Shown piece after piece: positions 48,166-58,810 of a stretch of DNA of 64,000 nucleotides. The stretch spans positions 1 through 64,000 of the forward strand of contig JAHLTZ010000040.1 in assembly GCA_025786725.1 (NCBI GenBank), read 5' to 3'. Numbering within the stretch: position 1 is the first letter of the stretch; every line of letters starts with the position of its first letter. The notes below the pieces were generated by a model that saw nothing but the letters and a program-made list of their open reading frames with translations, made no database searches and had not been told where the DNA came from. The position numbers were made by a program, and so were the translations under genes. Origin of the DNA: Syncephalis fuscata (Eukaryota; Zoopagomycota; Zoopagomycetes; Zoopagales; Piptocephalidaceae).

Positions 48166-49221
48166 CTAGAGACGACGACCACGACGACCACCCTTTCTGC
48201 GGGTGCTGTCGGTAGGCACTGGGGTGACATCCTCAATGCGGCCGATAGACATGCCAGCGCGAGCCAAGGCACGAAGAGCAGCCTGGCCACCAGGACCTGG
48301 GGTCTTGGTGCGGTTACCGCCCATAGCGCGGATCTTGATGTGAAGAGCAGTGATGCCAAGTTCCTTGCAACGGACGGCAACGTCTTGGGCAGCCAACATA
48401 GCAGCGTATGGAGAGGACTCGTCACGATCGGCCTTCACCTTCATGCCACCTAGCGTATTGATTACCCAGCAGATATCATCGCATAACAATGGTGGAAAGA
48501 CATCGTTGCAATTGGCAAATAATCACATAGAATATAAAAAGACAAAATTCCGTCAGCGATCAATACGTTCGGTGCCATTGAGAGTGCGCGTTTCACCGCT
48601 GATCCCACACCGACGCTATGTCGCCATGGATCCAGAGAAAAGGAGAGAATCTCGAAGGATGGTCAATCCATAATCCATGCTGTCTATATACGTAAAAGAA
48701 TATACACACTATGCATAGAATATATCCATGGCCGTGCTCAACAGGTGATACGCGCGCTCTTACTGATATCCGCTTGGGATTGCATCGATCAACTAGCTAC
48801 TTACCGGTAACACGGACGATGGTTTCACGACCAGTCAAATCAGTGATGTGCTGCAAGAAATAGGTGGTCAGGTTAATATCGCGCCAAAATAACACTAGAT
48901 CGCGCACTACTTACCACGAAAGTATCGTTGAAGGAGGCATAGATGTGAGCGACACCAAAGACCAACTCGCCTTCGCGGGTTTGTGGACCAAGAGTGACCG
49001 TCTCTTCGGTTCTGACTTTCTTAGCGTTCTTCTTGGACTAAAATAATAAAGAATGAGTAATGCTGTTATATTTATTGCTATTTCACTAATATGACCATCC
49101 ATCTAGTATGTACATCCATCCATCCATCTATGTATGTATGTATCCATCCATCCATCCATTGAATCATTCATTCCTCTATCTACTGCTTGTTCTGTTCTAT
49201 AGCTATCTAAATACTTACCAT
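48166..49221 (-). CDS. RPS14: 40S ribosomal protein S14 (uS11)
   Basis: Four exons (49221-49219, 49037-48915, 48850-48805, 48449-48166), 151 aa. Exon 1 is only the start codon, followed directly by GTAAGT, a common layout for fungal ribosomal-protein genes. The sequence runs [80 protein letters not shown] and ends [21 protein letters not shown], the strongly conserved uS11 tail that contacts the mRNA exit channel of the 40S platform. Codon use is strongly biased (GCT, GTC, AAG, CGT) compared with its neighbours, as expected for high expression. Intron 3 is 355 nt, several times the local norm. Confidence 0.97.
49112..49162. repeat. CATC/TATG tetranucleotide repeats in uS11 intron 1
   Basis: Short runs of CATC and TATG units lie in the first intron of the ribosomal protein gene. 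Confidence 0.8.
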
Positions 49222-49986
49222 GCTTACGGTTTATCCGGCAATTGGATGAATATGCTCGAGTTCAAGCGGAAAGAGGAAGGACCACTTTGGGCTGATCTCA
49301 ATTGTGTGTAGTTGAATTCACTCATCGACACACTTGCCCCCACTCAAATCATTCGCTATTTACAAAAACTGTAAAGTTATTGTGATGAAATAAATAGTAC
49401 CAGATCGACTCATCCACATGCTTACATGATCGTTATTGTTACATAGCCGTTGACTCAACATAATAAAACATAATCAAAAATATTTTACGCAATAGCTGCT
49501 GTAATATTAAGACAGTTATTGCTTTAAATAAGAAATAGTGTTTATTATTTAGCTAAAATTATTGGTTAACATATAATATACTTTTATGAAAACTATAAAT
49601 ATTAGATAAATGTTAGTAATGTACATCTGATTCAAGTGCTATAATCGAGTAGTCCCGATTGACTATGGTGCTTTATATACATTAACATGTCATTTACGTA
49701 ATACTATTGGCGTTTCTTGATGATCTAGAATATGATTTTATATTCTAGCAACAGGGATCGCGTCCATCGATCTAGCGTATCCAAAGATACAGCTCCAGCA
49801 GCTGGAGATGCAGCAATTCGTTGCCCCTTATGATCGGCTTTTCCTTTGTTTATCATACTTCCTTATCGCATCTTGTCAACGGCCTCCTATTCTCATGTAA
49901 TAAATTCTGAACTGCTGCAGATAGTGCTTGACGTTCTTGGACCCTTCTTTATTTGTTTTTATTGCTTTGTTTGCTAAAATCGGATC
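49222..49986. other. Intergenic region
   Basis: Promoters of uS11 (minus) and the kinase-like gene (plus). A near-perfect hairpin CTCCAG-CAG-CTGGAG lies near 49792-49806. No coding frame is seen. Confidence 0.5.
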
Positions 49987-51466
49987 ATGAATACTCAAGT
50001 TCATTCCTTAGCAAATCAAAATGTACAAGTGCTATTAACGAGGGCCTATTCGGCACAATTGGACGTTTTTACGCGCGAAAAAGAGCTTGAGAACATTAAG
50101 CGGGAATTATGGTCGACATTTTCGCTTAAATACTGGTTGCAGCAATGTATGAAAGCAAAGTTAAAGCTGGCCATGAGTAAACAGCAGTTACGACAGGCTT
50201 TTGAAGAAGCCGTAGAACATATATTTGAAATTCCTAGTGTAAGCGACGAGGAAAGAACAACTGTTTGCGCCTACAAAAGTAATTGGTCGATTTCATGGAT
50301 TCGTATGGTCCTTTACTGCTGCGAAGAAAATCGATGGGATTTAATTAGTCTGCTAATTGACCACTTGATCAGTCCTGAGGGTAAGTTTGCCGTATATTTT
50401 AATATCTATTAAATATTAATGACTAATAAGTTAATAGCGCAAACAGAAAGCTGTAGTTCAGCTTTACCGATCTGTTTTAAGCAATTATTTGATGAATATA
50501 GTCTTTTTCCTTCAGATGTAACGTTTAACGTAATTCGTAGACCGATTATAAAATTGGATTCAGTAAGTAAGCAGTGTGATTGCGTTATTGCTAAAACACA
50601 CAGCAATTAACCTAATATTTAGGAAGTAGTCTTAGGAAACTGGATTATTGAGACCAAGACACCAGAAAATACAACAGAACATGTGCTAAAGGCATTTTCC
50701 TGTTCATTGACGGGGCAAAGAGAAATTGCATTACACAAGTATATTTGCAGTCAATCAGATATTTTTGAATATGTGCCACAAATAGTAACCGTCGGCGAGG
50801 TATTATCGATGCCAGCACTGGTCACCAACTATGTGACTAAACAAGAGACGATGCTGTATAGTAACAAAGAGCAAATGAAACTGACACAGGATCTAATTAA
50901 GGTAACAGCGACTTCATATAGCTGTCATTTTGTTAATTGCGCATCTATTGGCAGATGCTCTGTATGTTGCATGAAAATAACATTAAAATAGGCGATATAC
51001 GGCCGGAAAGTGTGGTAATCGAAAAGACTACTTTACAGCTTAAGATAATCGACTTGGAGGCCGTTTGGCTAATTGAAAACGATACAATAGTATCAGATGA
51101 ATACAACAATGCTGCGGAGAAACAGAAGTTTTGGCAAACGCTTCCCTGCGAAGAGTCTGGATATCCGATCTATGCGAAATTAACACAGCAACTATTGGAA
51201 CATTTTCTTGGTGTAGGTAATACTGATTGTTAGGATTCAACTTGGACTTACGCCAATACGCGCAGAATGCCATGAGTGCACCGATTCGTAAACTAGTAGG
51301 ATTACTGCGACACGATGGATCGTTGAAACAGTTCACCAGTCATGATTATATTGAACTGTTTGAGTTTTTCAATGACTTTAATGAGATTAATAACAACACA
51401 CCGTTAATCACGTTTGCCCACGGTTGTATCGAGAATGAGGCAGTTCTGTTGATGGATTCAAGCTAA
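49987..51466 (+). CDS. Degenerate protein-kinase-like protein of unknown role
   Basis: Five exons (49987-50380, 50438-50562, 50623-50901, 50955-51216, 51234-51466), 430 aa, and all phases close. The intron between exons 4 and 5 would be only 17 nt, so that border is provisional. The N-terminal third is helical and unrecognised (QLDVFTREKELENIKRELWS, WDLISLLIDHLISPEG). The C-terminal part resembles a kinase or phosphotransferase C-lobe: MLHENNIKIGDIRPESVVIE, then LKIIDLEAVWL. These correspond in order to the catalytic loop and the metal-binding segment. HRD is replaced by an IGD sequence and DFG by DLE, as in choline-kinase-like or FunK1-like families, or a pseudokinase. No clear glycine-rich loop is visible. 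A lineage-specific kinase-like protein is the safest call. Confidence 0.6.
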
Positions 51467-51709
51467 ACTGCCGTAACGCAAAAGAAACATTTTCAGCCAA
51501 CCTAGTAATAACTTTTTTTGTAAATGTTAGTACAGTATAACTAATTTCATTTAGTACCATTACAACCATACTATTCATTCTAATAATAATATAAGCGATT
51601 TATTTAGTCAATTGTTTTATTTATGTTAATGTTATTACATTAATATTTATGCGCTGTTTTTCATTTCATTGTTACATACTTTATTATCAGCTAGTAGTCA
51701 ACTGACTGA
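51467..51709. other. AT-rich spacer
   Basis: 3' region of the kinase-like gene. No feature is seen. Confidence 0.4.
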
Positions 51710-52277
51710 ATTTAATAATGTTTGTGTATTAAGCTAGAAATTTGTTCTACTGAACATAATTATGAATGGTACATGACATTAGTGATTAAAATATTCACTG
51801 TTATAAATTTATTGTTCAGTATACACACACACACACACATATATATATATACAATTTGTCTGTATTACTATCACAGTATACTCGTACCAATATATACAAT
51901 TATATGATATACTAAATACATTTTATTTACTACATACTTAATAAACTTATCTACTCCATTCGTTGCGTTATATTGTGCACGAATTAACGAACCAAATAAG
52001 GCAGAATTTACAATTAATAGAGTTAACGACAAATAAATAACGGTTTTGAGCAGAGCAGAGTAGTATGAGTATGAAATGATATACAGTATAATGAGTGTGC
52101 AATGGGGAGTGTGCAAATAGCAATATTAAAAATAGAGCACATAACTCCCAATGCATGGAATAGGCGAAGTGCGTTGAAAATTGGCAGATAAAATCTTCTA
52201 GTATACAATAAGAATGATACGGGTGGATAAAGGATACATGCGTGCAGGATAGTGACTGTTTTAATGACTGATGCTGT
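51710..52277. mobile_element. Dispersed repeat R1, copy C: left arm and interior
   Basis: The left arm (about 51735-51825, TTCTACTGAACATAA then GTACATGACATTAGTGATTAAA) is a diverged version of the other R1 left arms. It is followed by an AC/AT microsatellite (51823-51852). The interior (51870-52277) is related in part to 470-680. Inverted relatives of the left arm lie in the tandem block that follows, so the whole unit 51710-52737 has inverted ends. The open frames on the minus strand here are not conserved between copies. Confidence 0.65.
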
Positions 52278-52737
52278 CCACCGCCCAGTTTCATGTTCAG
52301 TAAACGAATATGTAGTTCAGCTGCATGAATATTATTGCATGCGGTTATTTGACCACAAAATCATAGCGTGGCTTGATAACAGTTTGATGATTAAGTCACT
52401 CACCGCCCAGTTTCATGTTCAATAAACGAATATGTGTGGCTGCATAAATATTATCGCGTGTGGTTATTTGACCATTAAATCATAGCGTGATTTGATGATT
52501 TGATGATTAAGTCACTCACCGCCCAGTTCCATGTTCAGTAAACGAATATGTAGTTCGACTGCATGAATATTATCGCATGTGCTTATTTGACTACCAAGCC
52601 GTAGCGTGATTTGATGATTGATACTTCTCACCATCCAGTTCCATGTTCAATAAAACTAATGTGTGGTTAATTGCGCGAGTATTGCCAATTGTAGTCATTT
52701 GGCCACCAAATTAAACTATAATCTGATTAATAAATGA
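52278..52737 (-). repeat. Four tandem subrepeats (111-122 bp) forming the right arm of R1 copy C
   Basis: Four head-to-tail units start near 52280, 52402, 52518 and 52628. Each has ACCGCCCAGTTTCATGTTCA or a close variant, AATAAACGAATATGT, ATGAATATTAT, GGTTATTTGACCA and a TGATGATT end. The unit is the inverted form of the left-arm sequence and matches the two-unit arm at 35395-35650. Unit number therefore differs between copies of the element. Confidence 0.85.
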
Positions 52738-53545
52738 TTACCATTGTAATGTAAATTAATGAATGAACGGAGTATTGCACACAGATAGACTATAAATAAA
52801 CCAATGATTATTAAGTAAAAGGCCATCAAGGTGGTACAGGGCAGTAGTGCTGTTATAAAACAACTACCGGCCAAGTACAGTGATTCTATGCTGAACGACT
52901 TGCAGTAATATATAAATGATACCTCCGTTACTCCGTTAATGCTATAATTAAAACAGCATGTCATTCTAGTTGTTTCACCGAATTTATTTATATTGATTAG
53001 CTGGTAATAAACCTGATTTGTTGCAGTGCAGGCTAGACCACCGAACAACTACCAAATTAAACCGCCAAGTACTTTTTATAATCAAATACGAAACTTTTAG
53101 TATGATGTAGAATTACGATATAATGCCTATTAAGGATATACATGGTGCTATTACGTCCATGCTAAGGCCATGACAAGAGTCCCATTAAATTTGAGGATGA
53201 AAAGTTCATCCACCCGATATGCAATGAACATCCTTTCGGAGATTGAAAGGTCTTCGCGTGTTTTTGTAACAATAATGTTGTTTTCTATTTTAGTATTGAT
53301 TTTGGCATCATGTGGGTCATTAGTATGGAATTAAAATAAAACTATTCTCCCACCCAGCTGTGCTCGTCCCACCTTACCATATGGCGCAATGGCTTTGGCG
53401 TCTGGGAAGGGACGCTTTAACCTGTTGTAGAAATACTATTCAAGTTCTGTGTTGCAACAATCCAATAGCTTCGCCAGACCGCATGGCTGCACATTATTGC
53501 ATGCCATTACTGCGTTGCCAATTTTTGCAATAAGGGCCGGCATTA
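52738..53545. other. Intergenic region
   Basis: AT-rich at first, then a less AT-rich stretch (53330-53640) upstream of the third 7TM gene. No gene is seen. Confidence 0.5.
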
Positions 53546-53573
53546 TTGCATGGCAATAAACCAGCTTTCATTG
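53546..53573 (+). promoter_or_regulatory. Conserved promoter block of 7TM copy 3
   Basis: Matches 33323-33350 (reverse strand) at 27 of 28 bases, with the core ATAAACCAGCTTTCATTG. It is followed by CCATTGG (inverted CCAAT box), as in copy 1. It lies about 175 bp before the ATG. Confidence 0.65.
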
Positions 53574-53723
53574 CGTCCATTGGATAGCCATTGAAAACGT
53601 GATTCTATTAAGCACAAAGTTCTAGACCATCGTCACATTATAAATGCTTTACAATGAGCCGCATTCTTTGTTGCCCAATTACTGTTTTCTATATTCCTAT
53701 CCTACTTGTATACACTTAATACG

Positions 53724-53745
53724 TATATATATATATATATATAAA
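53724..53745. repeat. (TA)n tract just before the 7TM copy 3 start codon
   Basis: About nine TA repeats end four bases before the ATG at 53748, so the tract lies in the 5' leader or core promoter. Confidence 0.8.
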
Positions 53746-53747
53746 CT

Positions 53748-54771
53748 ATGAATACCAGTTTTATAATCAATGGCCAGGACGTGGAATGGATGAACAATGC
53801 TACCCGCTTATGGGGAATTCCTCTCCACCCAACCGGTGAAAAATACTTGTACGAGTATATAGCGGAAACATCGGGCGACGTACGCGCCGCTCATGCTCGA
53901 CTATCAAGTCTTTATCTTCAATGTATTACTAATATGTTAATTGCCGTTATTTTTTCAAAAAATCTTTTAATGTCGTTGCGTATGGTGGTAAATCGGCCAT
54001 TCATCTTGGCAGGATGGTGCTGCTTAATCCCATCGCTATTTGGCATTGGCTGGACTATCCTTGTGGTTCTCTATTTTTTCGATACAGTAAACTGTCGAGT
54101 ATCGATTTGGTATTTTATTGTTGTTATTGCCGCCTCAAGCATTAGCAATACTGCCATCATGTTACACAAAGCATATCTTGTCCTTCTAAAACAACAATGG
54201 ATTCTAATTGTTGGTATTGTACTTATGGTACCACAACTAGTATTTATGCCTTTTTTCCTTGCATTCTCATGGGCCACTACAGAACTCGATGGAGGCTGCG
54301 TTGTTCACTATTCGGATATTGTTCCTCTATACTGGTTTGGTGTCACTATTCCTATTAATATTCTTTTTTCGGGAATTGTCAGCTATATTGCCTACAAACA
54401 ATACAAGGCGTTCGGCTCTGAAGCGTGGAAACGGTTAACACGCGATGGCATCCAAACAATGTGTTTAGTGGTGGTGTTCAATGTTATTTGTGCAACCATA
54501 ATTTTATCCAAGGTGATTGGCAACTATTCGGATATGTTCTTTGTTGCAGACTGGTAAGCTTACATTTATTAAACAGCTCTCTCTATATTCTACTAACCAA
54601 ATACTTAGGGTAATAACATCAACTATTTTGGTTCATCATTGTGCTACTCCGCGTAAGCGAGCTAGATCAACAAGCGAATCTGCTAATGGCAACAATCGCC
54701 GGTTTAAGCCAAAAATCTTTGCCGTAAAATCATCACAAGCCCACTCAATCTCACATATGACACTGGTGTAA
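53748..54771 (+). CDS. 7TM receptor-like protein, family copy 3
   Basis: Two exons (53748-54553 and 54609-54771), 322 aa. It is very similar to copy 1 at 32139 over all seven helices, with identical stretches such as AFSWATTELDGGCVVHYSDI and YKQYKAFGSEAWKRLTRDGI. The Cys pair equivalent to C116 and C184 is kept. Two glycosylation-type sites are possible in the N terminus. The intron is in the same place and phase (VAD-W). The Arg/Ser-rich tail ends SSQAHSISHMTLV, nearly the same as copy 1, so the C terminus is under constraint and could bind a partner. The gene lies on the opposite strand, 20 kb away, with a shared promoter block, so the duplication took the control region along. Confidence 0.85.
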
Positions 54772-55730
54772 AGCCATTGCTATACACTGGTCTAGATCCA
54801 TTTTATGGCTAATGAATGTTACTAATATTACGAGTTCGAACTGTTTTGTACAAGAAAATTCTTAAAGCTTAGTGCACTGCCCAAAGTTCGGTCATAAGGC
54901 TTGAATTAAATCCATTTAAATTTTCTTTGTACTATTAATCAGCAGCCTCATTGTTACCGCCAACTATTACATGAATGACGATAATTCAATAAATCTTTAT
55001 TACGCTCTTTACATATTAGCTATTGACATACAAATCATAGCAAAAGCTTAAACGCTGTACCGATAGTATTTTTATTATTGTTCCAAATTTAATAAGATAT
55101 TACAATCATGGATTATACCAAAAGATAAAAAGGAAGTAGTACCGATCTAGCCAAATAAAGAAACACACATTGTTAATAAAGTCGAAGAATATGGCATATA
55201 CTTAACTTTTGTTTTAAGTACAACTTTTATCAATAAATTGGCACAGTATATTTGACTGAGACAATTCTGATAACTGACTTAGTATATAATTGAGGTAAAA
55301 AAGCTAAATTGATTTTATATTATCATTGTGTTAGTTATTTATAATGGCGATAAATAAAACCATATATTGCGAGAATTAATGGTGTCCGAAAAGGCAATTG
55401 CAATAACTTTACAATGTGTTTAATTATTAAATTTAAATTTAACATTTTACCAAATCTATTATTACGATTATTACAATTATTATTTTATTTAACTACAATA
55501 AAAAATGACTGAATAGCGAGTAGTATCAAATATTGCGAGCACATTGGTATATGTATGCTTCAAGCTACATCATAAATGTATCTTATTGATCCAAATTACA
55601 TTCAACGATACAATTTATATATATTCTTTTTGCCATTTTATACTACTCAGATGGGTAAATAGATTCATAACCCATACAACTAACTAGTGGTATCATCAAG
55701 GCGCTTTATTTCTATTATTATTGCTATTTT
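54772..55730. other. AT-rich intergenic region
   Basis: Convergent 3' regions of 7TM copy 3 and the oligopeptidase gene. No feature is seen. Confidence 0.5.
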
Positions 55731-58700
55731 CTACAATAAACCGTCTTGTTGCAATAATGGACGAACATCCGCTTCACTACGGCCTAGAAATAGTTGCCAT
55801 ACTCTGGATGGATCTGTGCTGCCACCAAGTGCCAGTACTGTGTCCCGGTAGCGTTGACCCACTTGTTTCAACGCATCACCACGTTGATGCTTGAAGGCAG
55901 CATAGGCATCGGCCGAGTAAACCTCAGACCATTTATAACTATTATTATATTATTGTACTGTTATTAATCTTATATTTATTGGTTTGTTTATTGCTTACCT
56001 GTAATAGCCAGCACCATAAGATCCATTGAAGATATGAGCAAAGCTACATAAAAACCGGTCTTCGGCCAGACGAGGTGGCAGCTTATACAACTGACTAATT
56101 CGTCTATCGACTTCAAATGGCCAATCTACATTCGATCCCACTTTGGTGCTATGCAACTCTAGATCAATTTGAGAAAACAATAACTAGTAGTTGTAACGAT
56201 TAATAATACGTGTGTACAAATCCTATTATCATTATACTTACTTGTCTTTGTGTGGCTAGACCCGATAAGAATATACGTTCTCGTTGCAAAGCATCAATGA
56301 TATCATTCGGTAGAGGTTCATTTGTTTTAACATGTCCTGACAATGCTTGTAGCCAATCTTTTTCATAACAAAAGTTTTCCATAAATTGAGATGCCACCTT
56401 ATTAGATATTAGATTAGACAACGATAATTAATGAATAATAAACTATTAGCAATATTACCTCAATGAAATCCCTAATAATTATAAATATTAATTTCTGTAT
56501 CTAATAATAATGTATATACTCTTATTTACCATTCAATACCCGTGACGCCGGATACTTGTGGCATATCTTCAATTGTCAATAGCTAGTAGTGAAGTTAATT
56601 AAATAATACGTATTATAATCGAACAACACCTTACATGTTGCAAACAGTGACCAAATTCATGGAATAAAGTCGTTACATCGCTATACTTCATAAGAGATGC
56701 CTCATTTGCCGATAATGGAGCTGGCTGATTACAAATAAGATAGGCTATAGGGTCAAATCAGTCATTCTATTAGCCAATAACTAATCATTAATAAACGATA
56801 CTTACCAACAGGAAGACGTAGATTGTTTGGCCGTTGCCAACGAGTAGCACAACTGTCCATCCATGCACCTGATCGCTTTTCCTCTGGACGACTATATGTT
56901 ATACAATCGCTTTTAGTATGAATGTAGCAGCGATATAAACGCACTCTTACCTATAGAAATCGCCGTAGAAATAAGCAATTGGTCGCTCACTCTTCTGGTC
57001 GCGTATTTCGAATACTTTAACATCTTCATGCCATACACTTGGCGCACCCGGGGTTCCTCGTTCAATTTCACGTATATTCACACCAAATAGCTGTTCGGCC
57101 AATGAAAACATACCGGCAAGTACACGAGGGAATGGAAAGTATTCGGCCACTTTTTCTTCATCATATTGAAGGATCGATTCACGGTATCGCTCACTGACAA
57201 AGGCCGAGTTCCACGGCTGTAATGGACCTGGTAAATTAAGCTTTTGCTCAGCAAATGCTGTCAATTGCTCAAGCTCTTTCTCGCCGTGATTGTACGCAGC
57301 AATACGTAGCGATTCAATCAGATTAGTTGCTCGGTCAAGATTACCAGCCATTTTTGTGACAAGTGACATCTCAGCATAGTGTTGATAGCCAAATAAGTGA
57401 GCCAGCTCTATAAATGGTTATATTCATATTATACTTGATAATAACTAGATTTATTTACCTTGCCGTAACTTTAAAATTTCATATAAAATTGGTTTATTAT
57501 TTTCATTGCCCGTTGATGCCTTTGTAATATTGGCTCGATGAATCTAACATTACTCATTGTAAGTAGCCATACTATTAGTTAACCATTAATTAATCACCTC
57601 TTCTCGAAGCATCTCATTTGTACAGTATTTCATAAATGGTATAATGGTTGGATGATCGAGCGTTATCAGCCATGGACCCAATTCTGCAAACTATCAGTAT
57701 TTAATACATGAAAATGTATATAACTTGCCTGCATCGCCGGTCCCATGCCCGCGTAACTTGGCCTGATATGACATGGACCGCATCAATGTATCGGGACAGC
57801 CGGCCAACTGTGCTTTATCCTCAACTAAACGGCCATATTTCTTAATTGCATCCAATAAATTATTGCCGAACGTCAAAGAAAGTGACGATAATGCTTGGTG
57901 AATTTCATCGTTACGACAGCGTTCTGGTGATGTTGGATCTAATGCCACACCTGATTGTTCCATCGCTTGCAATCGACGTTCTACAACACGTTGTTGTGTC
58001 GATGACAATTTAGACCAGGCACTTTGTGTGGTATGCATCGATTGCAATGCATCGTACATGGCCCTTGACTGTTGCATACGCAAACTCAATTCAATCACTT
58101 TTGGCTATCATATAGCTGATTAATATCAACAATAGTGTAATCAATAATACACTACCTGAATGACTGCCATGGCATCTCGTACTATTTTTTGGTCTTTTAC
58201 CGCACTTATATGCTGAATAACACCAAAAGTGCGTTCTAATCGATCCTCCAACTCTTCAACTATAGATAAATAGACTCAATAATGCTATTACTATTCGTTC
58301 TACTATTCTATTACCTTGCCCGAAAGTACCCTCCCACGTTGGCGTAAACTCTGCTTCTCTTTTGGTGAATTCCGCCGACATTTCAGCTAATAGCTGGTCA
58401 AATGTTGGTACTATATGTTCTAGTTGAATTCCCGCAAAATCAGGAAACTGGCCAATATTCAATAGCGGATCTGAAGATGTAATATGAATATTGTTTGCTA
58501 CAGTGGCTAGTGTGTTCTGTTGTAGCCATGACGGATGTCGTTGTAATGAACGATAGTCATATCGTGAACGAATGTAGGTTGACGCAGCTAATATGGCTGT
58601 CGACATACAAGCTTTACTTTGTGCTGCTGTTCTAGCGGTTGTTAAAGCTGGTGTTCGACGTAAGTAGGCCGACGACGCGCCACGAGCTATGGTCGCGTGA

Positions 58701-58741
58701 TTAACACGGCGAGTGGCATTTCGTAGTAATGAAAACGACAT
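55731..58741 (-). CDS. M3 oligopeptidase, OpdA/organellar oligopeptidase type
   Basis: Thirteen exons: 58741-58315, 58259-58156, 58104-57729, 57683-57598, 57543-57459, 57407-56951, 56891-56806, 56744-56635, 56582-56530, 56471-56459, 56397-56242, 56183-55999 and 55938-55731. They give 781 aa and the sum closes in frame. The Arg/Ala-rich N terminus (MSFSLLRNATRRVNHATIAR) looks like a mitochondrial presequence. The start of the fold, FPDFAGIQLEHIVPTFDQLL, and the end, YYSYKWSEVYSADAYAAF, match bacterial OpdA and plant organellar oligopeptidases better than Oct1 or Prd1. The zinc site is TLFHEFGHCLQHLL (HExxH), with a downstream Glu in the helix containing FIEVASQFMENF. It degrades short peptides such as cleaved presequences (inferred). 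Exon 10 is a 13 nt microexon and intron 3 is GC-AG. Confidence 0.92.
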
Positions 58742-58810
58742 TGTTCGTTAATAGAAACAAAAGGCAAGTATAAAAGTATACGCGTAATGAGAAAAAGAAT
58801 TTAATAGCAA

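Noticed and set aside
52278-52737. Possible CRISPR-like array
   Set aside because: The units are contiguous 111-122 bp tandem repeats with gradual divergence. There are no short repeats with unique spacers, and the context is eukaryotic.
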